A stretch of DNA of 64,000 bases from Bacillota bacterium (GTDB taxonomy: Bacteria > Bacillota > Clostridia > Oscillospirales > Acutalibacteraceae). Under the pieces are notes generated by a model, which had not been told where the DNA came from, did not search any database, and saw only the letters and a program-made list of their open reading frames with translations. The stretch is from assembly GCA_023458755.1 (NCBI GenBank), contig JAEWYE010000058.1, positions 62,001 through 126,000 on the forward strand, given 5' to 3'. The position numbers and the translations under genes are program-made. Shown in pieces: positions 1-7,794 of the stretch. The stretch's first letter is position 1; each line of letters opens with the position of its first letter.

Positions 1-805
1 TAAAGCTGCGTTGGGTATTCAGGGCGTATTCGCTTCCACCTCCTTCAAGAAAGGTGAAGACTGGAGATGGCAAACCCATCTGCTCAATATGCCTTTGTAC
101 TATGAATTCAAAGACAACACAGCATCCCAAGATGTTATTTTGAATGGTTTGAATTCAAAGGAAATTACCTTTAAATATGCTGCAAATTATCAGAACATAT
201 TTGATCTGTATTTGAACAATTCCTGCACAGACAAAAAATTGCTGAGCAACAAGTCTGTAGATGATTCTATGGCAGAGTTTGCACTTGGCAAAGTAGCAAT
301 GGTTCAAAACGGCAACTGGGCATGGGGTCAAATTGCTAAGGTGAGCGGCAACACAGTTAAAGAAGACGATGTGAAATTCATGCCGATTTACACAGGCGTT
401 TCCGGCGAAGAAAGCCAGGGCATCTGTGTGGGTACCGAAAACTATTACGCAATTAACAGCAAGGTTTCCGCAGACAAACAAAAGGCTGCACTTGATTTTG
501 TCGACTGGTTATTCTCCAGTGCAACCGGTAAGAAATTTGCTACGAATGACTTAGGCCTCATTGCTCCGTTCAATACGTTCTCCGACAGTGAAAAGCCAAA
601 CGACCCGCTGGCAAAACAGGTTTCCGCAGCTTTAGCGACTGGCAAAACGGTCGTGTGGACTTTCCCGGCATTCCCTGGCCAACAGTTTAAAAATGATGTC
701 GGTTCCGTTCTTCTTGGATATGTTCAAGGACAAAAGAAATGGGATGACGTTGTAACTACTACCAAAAATTCCTGGAAAACTGAGAAGGCTAATATCGGCA
801 GCTGA
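1..805 (+). CDS. Sugar ABC transporter solute-binding protein, 3' part (cut by window edge)
   Basis: This is the C-terminal part, about 267 codons, of an extracellular sugar-binding lipoprotein of the MalE/UgpB type. The frame is open to the first base of the window, so the TTG at 11 is not the true start; the signal peptide and N-terminal lobe are missing. Visible family features are the stretch VAMVQNGNWAWGQI, the segment AINSKVSADKQKAALDFV and an aromatic-rich C-terminus. Two permease genes and malQ follow, so the ligand is probably a maltodextrin or related alpha-glucoside; this is inferred from context. A hairpin with a T-run lies between this gene and the permeases, as is common where the binding protein is made in excess. 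Confidence 0.88.
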   Translation, partial: KAALGIQGVFASTSFKKGEDWRWQTHLLNMPLYYEFKDNTASQDVILNGLNSKEITFKYAANYQNIFDLYLNNSCTDKKLLSNKSVDDSMAEFALGKVAMVQNGNWAWGQIAKVSGNTVKEDDVKFMPIYTGVSGEESQGICVGTENYYAINSKVSADKQKAALDFVDWLFSSATGKKFATNDLGLIAPFNTFSDSEKPNDPLAKQVSAALATGKTVVWTFPAFPGQQFKNDVGSVLLGYVQGQKKWDDVVTTTKNSWKTEKANIGS

Positions 806-834
806 TTAGCTGACTATACCATTAAGTAAATAGG

Positions 835-870
835 TTATACCGTTCCGTATTCAAATGCGGAACGGTATAA
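835..870. repeat. 13-bp inverted repeat downstream of the binding-protein gene
   Basis: TTATACCGTTCCG at 835-847 pairs perfectly with CGGAACGGTATAA at 858-870 around a 10-nt loop. It has no T-run. It could protect the 3' end of the binding-protein mRNA or act as an operator for the LacI regulator encoded about 3.5 kb downstream. Confidence 0.6.
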
Positions 871-883
871 CGATAATGGGTTT

Positions 884-921
884 GGTGAGTCTGGATCATT
901 TCGTCTGACTCACCGTTTTTA
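884..921 (+). terminator. Intra-operon terminator between binding protein and permeases
   Basis: GGTGAGTC at 884-891 pairs with GACTCACC at 907-914, followed directly by GTTTTT. Partial read-through would give the usual excess of binding protein over permease. Confidence 0.65.
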
Positions 922-940
922 CTAAAATAGGAGAAATGAT

Positions 941-1786
941 ATGGAGAAAACACTGAAAAAGTATTTTGGCATATTTGCATTGCCTACATTATTAGCATTT
1001 TTACTATACTTTTTAATTCCGTTTATTTGGGGCATTTATCTATCTTTTACCAGATTCACTATTGCAACCGACGCTAAATGGATTGGTTTGCAGAATTATG
1101 TCAGAGCATTTTCCAATCAGGACTTCCTGCATGCGCTTGGGTTTACAAGTATGTTTACCGTTGTATCGGTTATTTCCATTAATGTCTTAGCTTTTTTCTT
1201 AGCCTATTTGTTAACCAGAGGAAGAAAAGGAACAAATGCGTTCAGAACCATATTTTTCATGCCAAACTTAATCGGCGGTATTGTATTGGGCTACATATGG
1301 CAGATTATTTTTAACGGCATCCTGAGCAAGTTCGGAGTAACACTGACCTATAGTCCGGAATATGGCTTCTGGGGTTTAGTCATTATGATGAATTGGCAGT
1401 TAATCGGATATATGATGGTTATCTATATAGCCGGTATTCAGAATGTTCCGCGAGAACTGATTGATGCCGCAAAAGTGGATGGAGCCACGGCTTGGGGAAC
1501 TTTGCGCCACGTAACGCTGCCACTGGTTATGCCTTCCATTACGATTTGCCTGTTCCTTACCTTGACAAATTCCTTTAAATTATTCGACCAGAACTTATCC
1601 TTGACAGGCGGCGAACCGCTGAATCAAACCGCTATGCTGGCACTGGATATTTACAATACCTTCTATAACAGAGGCGGCAGCTGGACCGGTGTAGGCCAAG
1701 CAAAAGCAGTTGTATTCTTTATTTTGGTTACGATTATTGCGTTAGTCCAGCTTACTATCACCAGAAAAAGGGAGGTTGAAAACTAA
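941..1786 (+). CDS. Sugar ABC transporter permease (MalF-like)
   Basis: This 281-residue inner-membrane subunit forms half of the translocation channel of a carbohydrate importer of the CUT1 type. It has about six hydrophobic segments. The cytoplasmic EAA loop that docks to the ATPase lies near residues 171-195, with the core DAAKVDGATAWGTLRHVTLP. GGAG sits 7-8 bases before the ATG. The stop codon overlaps the start of the next permease in TAATG, so the two are translationally coupled. No ATPase gene is nearby; a shared MsmX-type ATPase elsewhere in the genome probably energises the system (inference from the family). Confidence 0.93.
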   Translation: MEKTLKKYFGIFALPTLLAFLLYFLIPFIWGIYLSFTRFTIATDAKWIGLQNYVRAFSNQDFLHALGFTSMFTVVSVISINVLAFFLAYLLTRGRKGTNAFRTIFFMPNLIGGIVLGYIWQIIFNGILSKFGVTLTYSPEYGFWGLVIMMNWQLIGYMMVIYIAGIQNVPRELIDAAKVDGATAWGTLRHVTLPLVMPSITICLFLTLTNSFKLFDQNLSLTGGEPLNQTAMLALDIYNTFYNRGGSWTGVGQAKAVVFFILVTIIALVQLTITRKREVEN

Positions 1787-2640
1787 TGGAAAATAATTCA
1801 ATTCAAAACAAATCAAGAGTAAAAGAATATACACTGTTTTTATTCATGTCCTTATTGTCCGTTGTGTTTTTATTACCTATCCTTATTGTGGCCATGAATT
1901 CCTTTAAGGGAAAGCTTTATATCAGTGATAATCCTTTTGCACTGCCAAACGGCACTACGTTCTCCGGTATTGAAAACTACTTGAGCGGTATCGAACTTGT
2001 CGGCTTCTTTCAAGCTTTTGGGCTGTCTTTGTTTGTTACAGTCTTTTCTGTCCTCGTAATTGTTTTGTTTACCTCTATGACAGCCTGGTACATAGTCCGG
2101 GTAAAATCGAAATTTACTCGTATGTTGTATTATTTGTTTGTATTTGCCATGGTGGTACCTTTCCAAATGGTCATGTTTACAATGGTGAAAATGGCGAATA
2201 TGACACATGTTGACAACCCGATTGGCATTGTTATTATTTATTTGGGCTTTGGCGCCGGTCAGGCTGTATTTATCTTTTCTGGGTTTGTCAAATCTATACC
2301 GCTTGAAATAGAAGAAGCCGCTGTGATTGATGGCTGCAATCCTTTTCAGACTTTCTTTAAAGTCGTAATTCCGATTATGAAACCGGTGGCAATTACAGTT
2401 GCGATTTTGAATGTCATGTGGATTTGGAATGACTATCTGCTGCCCTATTTGGTGCTTGGTACGCAGGAATTCAAAACGATTCCGGTTGCGGTTCAGTATT
2501 TGAACGGAGCTTACGGAGCTTCCAATATGGGTGCAATGATGGCACTTCTGGTTCTGGCGGTTTTGCCGGTAATTATATTTTACGTTCTCTGCCAGAAGTA
2601 CATTATTGAAGGTATCGTTGCGGGCGCCGTAAAGGGTTAA
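1786..2640 (+). CDS. Sugar ABC transporter permease (MalG-like)
   Basis: This is the second channel subunit, 284 residues with six predicted membrane segments. The EAA loop spans roughly residues 171-195, with the core IPLEIEEAAVIDGCNPF followed by the conserved proline-rich IPIMKP. It overlaps the stop of the upstream permease by one base. It pairs with the MalF-like subunit to import the sugar delivered by the upstream binding protein. malQ starts only 29 bp downstream, which places transport and intracellular processing in one transcription unit. Confidence 0.93.
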   Translation: MENNSIQNKSRVKEYTLFLFMSLLSVVFLLPILIVAMNSFKGKLYISDNPFALPNGTTFSGIENYLSGIELVGFFQAFGLSLFVTVFSVLVIVLFTSMTAWYIVRVKSKFTRMLYYLFVFAMVVPFQMVMFTMVKMANMTHVDNPIGIVIIYLGFGAGQAVFIFSGFVKSIPLEIEEAAVIDGCNPFQTFFKVVIPIMKPVAITVAILNVMWIWNDYLLPYLVLGTQEFKTIPVAVQYLNGAYGASNMGAMMALLVLAVLPVIIFYVLCQKYIIEGIVAGAVKG

Positions 2641-2669
2641 GTGATTATTGGATGCGGGAAGTGGTAATA

Positions 2670-4151
2670 ATGAGAGCAAGTGGGATTTTAATGCCCATAT
2701 TCAGCCTTCCGTCCAAATACGGAATCGGATGTTTCTCCAAAGAAGCTTATCTATTTGTAGATCAATTAAAGAAGTGTGGGCAGCATTTTTGGCAGATACT
2801 TCCCTTGGGGCCAACAAGCTATGGAGATTCACCTTATCAGTCTTTTTCCACCTTTGCTGGCAATCCGTATTTTATTGACGTGGAAGCATTAACGGAAGAA
2901 GGTCTGTTAACAAAAGCAGAATGCGAAGCATGTGATTTTGGGGATAATGAACGATATATTGATTATGAGAAAATCTATCGTGCTAGATTTAAGGTACTGA
3001 AAAAGGCATATGAAAGAAGTAAAATTGACAATGATTCTCATTTTCAGAACTTTGTCTGTAAAAATTCTTTCTGGTTGGAAGATTATGCGCTGTTTATGTC
3101 CGTAAAAAGCTGCTTCGGCGAAAACAGCTGGAGTGAGTGGGATGAGGATATAAAACTCCGACATCCGGATGCGTTGGAGCGCTATCGGGAAAAGCTCAAG
3201 GACGAAGTGAAGTTCTATAAATTCATACAATATACCTTTATAAAACAATGGGAAAAATTAAAAAAGTATGCCAATAAAAACGGCGTTCAAATTATCGGAG
3301 ATATTCCGATCTATGTGGCTTTTGACAGCGCAGACAGCTGGTCGCATTCCGAGCTGTTTCAATTTGATGAATCCAAAACTCCGACCGCAGTTGCAGGCTG
3401 TCCTCCGGACGGATTTTCAAAAACCGGTCAACTTTGGGGGAATCCGCTTTATGCTTGGGAGTATCATAAGAAAACTTCGTATGCATGGTGGATTCAAAGA
3501 ATATCGTACTGCTTCCAGCTATATGATGTAGTTCGGGTGGACCATTTCAGGGGGTTTGATCAATACTATTCCATTCCCTATGGTGATCCGACCGCAGAAT
3601 ATGGCTGTTGGAGGGAAGGGCCGGGTCTTGACATGTTCAAAAAGCTGAGCGAGGAACTTGGTAAGTTGAACATCATTGCGGAGGACTTGGGATTTGTGAC
3701 AGATAGTGTACGGAAATTGGTGCGGGATACGGGTTACCCGGGTATGAAGGTGCTGGAGTTTGCGTTTGATTCCAGAGAGAAAAGCGATTATATGCCACAT
3801 AATTACCACCATAATTGTGTGATTTACACCGGAACCCATGATAATGATACGATTAAGGGCTGGTATCAAGCCATGCCGGAAGCAGACAGACAATTATCCA
3901 TCGACTACATGGGGAATGCGCAGACCGATTTTAAGAATATTCACTGGGATTTTATACGGTTGGCTCTCAGCAGCGTGGCCGATTTAGCCATTATTCCGAT
4001 TCAGGATTACTTAGGGCTGGGTTCGGAGGCAAGAATAAACCGTCCGTCCACAATCGGTGAAAACTGGAAATGGCGTTTGCAAAATGGAGAAATAACGGAA
4101 GAACTTTTGCGTAAAATAGCAAGACTCACTGCATTATATAGCAGAGGGTAA
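2670..4151 (+). CDS. malQ: 4-alpha-glucanotransferase (amylomaltase)
   Basis: This cytoplasmic GH77 enzyme transfers alpha-1,4-glucan segments between maltodextrins, releasing glucose. The catalytic residues can be placed: nucleophile Asp291 in VRVDHFRGF, acid/base Glu338 in IIAEDLGF, and Asp391 in THDNDT. At 493 residues it has the usual bacterial length. I prefer the ATG at 2670, giving MRASGILMP, because it is preceded by GGGAAGTGG. An in-frame ATG at 2652 would place that ribosome site inside the gene and add six residues not typical of the family. Its place at the end of the transporter operon points to maltodextrin or starch oligosaccharides as the imported substrate. Confidence 0.95.
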   Translation: MRASGILMPIFSLPSKYGIGCFSKEAYLFVDQLKKCGQHFWQILPLGPTSYGDSPYQSFSTFAGNPYFIDVEALTEEGLLTKAECEACDFGDNERYIDYEKIYRARFKVLKKAYERSKIDNDSHFQNFVCKNSFWLEDYALFMSVKSCFGENSWSEWDEDIKLRHPDALERYREKLKDEVKFYKFIQYTFIKQWEKLKKYANKNGVQIIGDIPIYVAFDSADSWSHSELFQFDESKTPTAVAGCPPDGFSKTGQLWGNPLYAWEYHKKTSYAWWIQRISYCFQLYDVVRVDHFRGFDQYYSIPYGDPTAEYGCWREGPGLDMFKKLSEELGKLNIIAEDLGFVTDSVRKLVRDTGYPGMKVLEFAFDSREKSDYMPHNYHHNCVIYTGTHDNDTIKGWYQAMPEADRQLSIDYMGNAQTDFKNIHWDFIRLALSSVADLAIIPIQDYLGLGSEARINRPSTIGENWKWRLQNGEITEELLRKIARLTALYSRG

Positions 4152-4200
4152 TATTCCTTTATAATCTAAATTATAAGTTTTAGATTCTAACCTTCTTGTG

Positions 4201-4256
4201 AAGCCTTTCGGTCAACAGATGTAAGTCATCGGCTTGCATTTGTTGAGTGAGGGCTT
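4201..4256. repeat. Long imperfect hairpin downstream of malQ
   Basis: CAACAGATGTAAG at 4213-4225 pairs with CTTGCATTTGTTG at 4233-4245, with two G-U pairs. An outer AAGCC at 4201-4205 pairs with GGCTT at 4252-4256. No T-run follows, so this is either a weak terminator or a structured 3' end. Little else is visible in the 275-bp gap apart from the promoter of the next gene. Confidence 0.5.
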
Positions 4257-4320
4257 TAAAATTCCGCTTGCTAAGGCGAAAATTTAAAGTGAATTCATAT
4301 AAGAAATATCTGTATTTTTA

Positions 4321-4349
4321 TTGCATTTTGTAACATAATTTGCTATATT
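4321..4349 (+). promoter_or_regulatory. Predicted sigma-A promoter of the LacI-type regulator gene
   Basis: TTGCAT at 4321-4326 and TATATT at 4344-4349 are separated by 17 bp, about 78 bp before the start codon. This suggests that the regulator is transcribed independently of the sugar operon. Confidence 0.55.
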
Positions 4350-4426
4350 TATTACTAAGAAACAGCAAGAGCTTGCAGCTTGATTGTGGCGCACAGGAAA
4401 CTGTAGGTTAAAGGGAGAACAAGTGT

Positions 4427-5458
4427 ATGGACACAATTACAATTAAAGATGTTGCAAGAATGTGCGGAGTTGGCGTAACAACAGTATCCCGAGCAATTAA
4501 TAATCATCCGGATATCAGCGAAGAAACAAAAGCCATGATTATGCAGGTGATTAAGGAAAATCACTATGTTCCAAACAACAGTGCAAGAAACCTGAAACGG
4601 ACAGCTTCCAAAACCATAGCAGTTTTAATCAAAGGTATTACCAACCCTTTTTTCAACCGAATGCTCCAAGTCTTTGAAAAAGAAACCCAGCGAAAAAAAT
4701 ACTCCTACATTTTGCAGCGCGTCGATGAAAATCAGGATGAAATCGATGTTGCAATCGAATTGGAGAAGGAGAAACGTTTAAAGGGAATTGTATTCCTTGG
4801 CGGATATTTTTCGCATTCAAAGGAGAAGCTGGAGCAATTATCGGTGCCGTTTGTGCTTAGTACGATCGGAATGACTGCAGAAGTGGATAAGAATAATTAT
4901 TCGTCCGTATCAGTTGATGACTTTAAAGAAAGCTACAAAATGGTAGATTATCTTTGCAGCCTTGGCCATAAAAAGATTGCAATCATTTCAGCCAATATGG
5001 AAGATGAAAGTATCGGAAAGTTAAGATATCAGGGGTATCGGAAAGCCTTGGAAAACAATGGAATCGTATTTAATCAAAATTTAGTATGGTGCATGAAGGA
5101 TAATATTGAAAGCTATACGATGGAAAATGGATATATTGTAGCAAAAGAACTGCTGGAATCCAAACAAGAGTTCACAGCGCTATATGCCGTTTCTGACAGT
5201 TTAGCAATCGGCGCGTGCAAAGCAATTATCGAAGCAGGGAAAAGAGTTCCGGAGGATTATTCGGTTGCTGGATTCGACGGTTTGGATATGGGCTTTTACT
5301 ATAATCCTTCCATTACTACTATCCGACAGCCAGTGGAGGAAATTGCGGAGGAGACCATTAAAATTCTTTTCCGTTTGATTCAGAACAGAACAACGCAGGA
5401 GCACAAAACATTTCCGGCAGAACTGGTTGTTCGCGATTCGACTGCTCCTCTGCTCTGA
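4427..5458 (+). CDS. LacI/GalR-family transcriptional regulator
   Basis: This 343-residue repressor has the canonical N-terminal helix-turn-helix and hinge (TIKDVARMCGVGVTTVSRAI near residues 4-23, then NNSARNLK). A periplasmic-binding-protein-like effector domain follows, including the late motif VAGFDGLDMG and the DNA-contact-coupled ITTIRQPVEEI. Being adjacent to the MalFG-MalQ operon, it probably responds to a maltodextrin or related sugar; that is inference. A GGGAGAAC ribosome site precedes the ATG. A clear terminator follows the gene. Confidence 0.92.
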   Translation: MDTITIKDVARMCGVGVTTVSRAINNHPDISEETKAMIMQVIKENHYVPNNSARNLKRTASKTIAVLIKGITNPFFNRMLQVFEKETQRKKYSYILQRVDENQDEIDVAIELEKEKRLKGIVFLGGYFSHSKEKLEQLSVPFVLSTIGMTAEVDKNNYSSVSVDDFKESYKMVDYLCSLGHKKIAIISANMEDESIGKLRYQGYRKALENNGIVFNQNLVWCMKDNIESYTMENGYIVAKELLESKQEFTALYAVSDSLAIGACKAIIEAGKRVPEDYSVAGFDGLDMGFYYNPSITTIRQPVEEIAEETIKILFRLIQNRTTQEHKTFPAELVVRDSTAPLL

Positions 5459-5476
5459 AAGTTTATAGTGCAAGTT

Positions 5477-5516
5477 CGGTGGCGATTTGGTTGATACCTT
5501 TTGCCACCGGTTTTTT
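5477..5516 (+). terminator. Rho-independent terminator after the LacI-type gene
   Basis: CGGTGGC at 5477-5483 pairs with GCCACCG at 5503-5509, followed by six T residues. It separates the sugar-uptake region from the polysaccharide locus. Confidence 0.8.
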
Positions 5517-5657
5517 ATCTCAAGTTTCCATTATCGTTTAAACGATTATACATCAGCGGAATAAAATAATTGTAATTCTAATAATAAATTAAAACAGGAT
5601 TGATATTGCTTATAATAAAATTCGATAATTTCAATATATTTTAAAGGATGTGCGAGA

Positions 5658-7235
5658 ATGTTAACCCTTTTCAATACACTAAGAAATTTTGTCTTCAAGC
5701 ATTTATCTCTTATTTTAATAATTCTGTTTATTATGAGCATTGCACCTCTTCTTGTAATTTCAATATACAATTGGCCGTCTATTGATGATTTTCGTTTTAG
5801 TATTCAAACACGTCAGGCACTGTCAGCAACAGGATTTCCTGTTCTCAATGTAATTAAAGCTGCAGCCACTACTGTTTCCAGCTCCTACTATCAGTGGCAA
5901 GGGACTTTTTCCGCTATTTTTCTAATGGCTCTGCAGCCTAATGTATTTTCCGCCAGAGGCTATATACTTGTTCCAATCATATTGCTAGCCTTCTTAATAT
6001 TTGCAACATTTTATTTGTTAGATACAATTATTATTAAGCATCTGCATTTGGAAAGAAAGTATCTTGTTTATATTGGCATACCAATGCTTTTTTTGCAAAT
6101 TCAGTTTGTTCCTTCAACAGTACAAGCATTTTACTGGTATAACGGAGCAGTCTATTATACTTTCTTCTATTCTTTAATGTTACTATATATCAGTGAATTA
6201 ATTCGAATTTATTTCAGTAAAAATAAATATATAAAGAGTTTGGTTGTTTCTATTGTTCTTGCCGTTGTATTGGGTGGTGGCAACTTTGTTACCTCTCTGT
6301 TGATGTCGCTGATTGGTGCATGTTTTATTGTGCTGTCTATATTCAGCCATGCGAAACAATCAAAACGAACAGTATTCCTTATATTACCTGAAGTTACTCT
6401 GCTGATTGCATTTGCAATTAGTATGGTTGCTCCCGGAAATTCAGTCAGACAAGCGTATTTTACAAAATTAAGCCCACTGCGGGCCATATACCAAAGTATT
6501 GTTCAGGCTTTGACTGACATTAAAAATTGGACGACCCCTACGGTTATCATTATTTGTTTACTGTTAATTCCGGTTATGGCTAGAATTGCAAAAAAGATTC
6601 ATTTGTCATATCGTCTACCGGGAATTTTATTGGGAATTACATTTTTACTATTCGCTGCTCAGAATACTCCTACCTGGTATGCCCAATCTTTTGTTGGACC
6701 CACCAGATTGAGAGATATTATTTTTTATTCGTATATTTGGGCCCTTTTTATAAACCTCACTTACTGGCTCGGCTGGTTTCAAAAAACGTATGCATCGTCC
6801 CTGTCTGAATTACGAAATTTATTGAAAAATCGGTTTCATCCACAAGAAATTATTTCCACTAAAACCTTCGTTTTATCACTTCTTCTTGTTTTATTGATTG
6901 TTACAAATTTAAGTTCTGCTAATCTGAGTAAGGTAAGCAGCTTTATCTGTACTTCCGATTTGCTCAGCGGAAAAGCCGCTGCTTACAATAAGCAGCTTGG
7001 TGAAAGACAATTAATTTTGGATAATCCGAGCATTGAAGAAGTAAAAGTGCCTGCCATAACTGTTTTCCCAAAAAGTTTATATTTAAGTGATATGTCAGGT
7101 GATCCACAATATTGGACGAACAAAAGTCTGGCTGCATTTTACAATAAAAAGTCGGTTCAAACATACAGTATCCCAGTAGTAAAGCCATCAGATAAAGCTC
7201 AAACCACTAGTGATGAGCCGGTAATATTTAAGTGA
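5658..7235 (+). CDS. Polytopic membrane protein, DUF6056-like (possible GT-C glycosyltransferase)
   Basis: This 525-residue protein has about ten to twelve hydrophobic segments and a soluble C-terminal tail of roughly 90 residues. The first extracytoplasmic loop starts with YNWPSIDDF, an Asp pair after the first membrane helix as in GT-C lipid-linked glycosyltransferases. Further loop motifs are QAFYWYNGAVYYTFF and APGNSVRQAYF, typical as far as I recall of DUF6056 proteins in surface-polysaccharide loci. It opens a long gene series for a cell-surface glycan and may add a sugar from a polyprenyl-phosphate donor outside the membrane. The function is inferred from fold and context only. The start is supported by AAAGGATG 8-10 bases upstream. 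Confidence 0.7.
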   Translation: MLTLFNTLRNFVFKHLSLILIILFIMSIAPLLVISIYNWPSIDDFRFSIQTRQALSATGFPVLNVIKAAATTVSSSYYQWQGTFSAIFLMALQPNVFSARGYILVPIILLAFLIFATFYLLDTIIIKHLHLERKYLVYIGIPMLFLQIQFVPSTVQAFYWYNGAVYYTFFYSLMLLYISELIRIYFSKNKYIKSLVVSIVLAVVLGGGNFVTSLLMSLIGACFIVLSIFSHAKQSKRTVFLILPEVTLLIAFAISMVAPGNSVRQAYFTKLSPLRAIYQSIVQALTDIKNWTTPTVIIICLLLIPVMARIAKKIHLSYRLPGILLGITFLLFAAQNTPTWYAQSFVGPTRLRDIIFYSYIWALFINLTYWLGWFQKTYASSLSELRNLLKNRFHPQEIISTKTFVLSLLLVLLIVTNLSSANLSKVSSFICTSDLLSGKAAAYNKQLGERQLILDNPSIEEVKVPAITVFPKSLYLSDMSGDPQYWTNKSLAAFYNKKSVQTYSIPVVKPSDKAQTTSDEPVIFK

Positions 7236-7379
7236 AAAATTAACATTGCAAAGGACATAGCTTATACGGAGAAATCACAAACGGGTACTACGTTTAGAAA
7301 AAGCCTCTACTCCCTTGGCAATGCCAACAAGGCGGAAGCAGAAACATTTAAATATGCTGACCAAGATAATCAGCTTTAG
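7236..7379 (+). pseudogene. In-frame open stretch after the stop codon of the DUF6056-like gene
   Basis: Directly after the TGA of the preceding gene, in the same frame, 47 codons stay open until a TAG at 7377-7379. The translated stretch (for example SLYSLGNANKAEAETFKYAD) has protein-like composition. It has no start codon or ribosome site. It may be the tail of a decayed gene, or of a longer original reading frame cut by the TGA. I do not recognise a family. Confidence 0.4.
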
Positions 7380-7473
7380 TTCATCTCAGGTGTGTTAATT
7401 TGGATGGCTGTTCGACCAGTGCGAACGCTTGAAAAGGGATTGCCAAATCTATATAGTTTGTGTTATTGTGTTC

Positions 7474-7557
7474 ATAGCGAATAGGATTTCCTTTCTGTGT
7501 GTTGTTGGTGTGGTAACTTAACTGTAACACAGGCTTTTCCTATTCGCTATCTTTTTT
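7474..7557 (+). terminator. Long-stem terminator in the gap between the two membrane-protein genes
   Basis: ATAGCGAATAGGA at 7474-7486 is perfectly complementary to TCCTATTCGCTAT at 7538-7550, followed by CTTTTTT. The 51-nt loop is unusually long and contains a small inner dyad, TGTGTT/AACACA. It is probably a terminator, possibly with regulatory structure. Confidence 0.6.
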
Positions 7558-7585
7558 CACTTATTGTAACGCTTCAATTGTAATC

Positions 7586-7699
7586 CTAGAATTCACAAAA
7601 AAGCATCTATCCTTGGGCTTGATCATTCTATTTATAACGAGTATTATGTCCCCTTTGTTGGTAGCCATAATGAAAGATATCCTTATTATACCATATTAG
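7586..7699 (+). pseudogene. Remnant of a second DUF6056-like gene (N-terminal fragment)
   Basis: Reading codons from 7586, the translation contains KHLSLGLIILFITSI followed by PLLVAI. It matches the N-terminus of the intact gene at 5658 (KHLSLILIILFIMSI, then PLLVISI) almost residue for residue over about 28 positions, and then runs to a TAG at 7697-7699. It has no usable start and no downstream domain. It is best read as the decayed relic of a duplicated paralogue. The rest of the 560-bp gap holds the terminator above and AT-rich sequence leading into the next gene. Confidence 0.7.
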
Positions 7700-7794
7700 A
7701 ATAAATATAATTATTGTCGTGCTAGAATTTATGGATAGTTTTTAAATGTTATAATTAATCTAAAATAATTTTATAAAATGGGGTATTTGCTCAA

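Noticed and set aside
1873..2679. Long minus-strand frame opposite the MalG-like permease gene
   Set aside because: Its His/Asn-rich translation is a shadow of the permease codons, with no ribosome site or family features.
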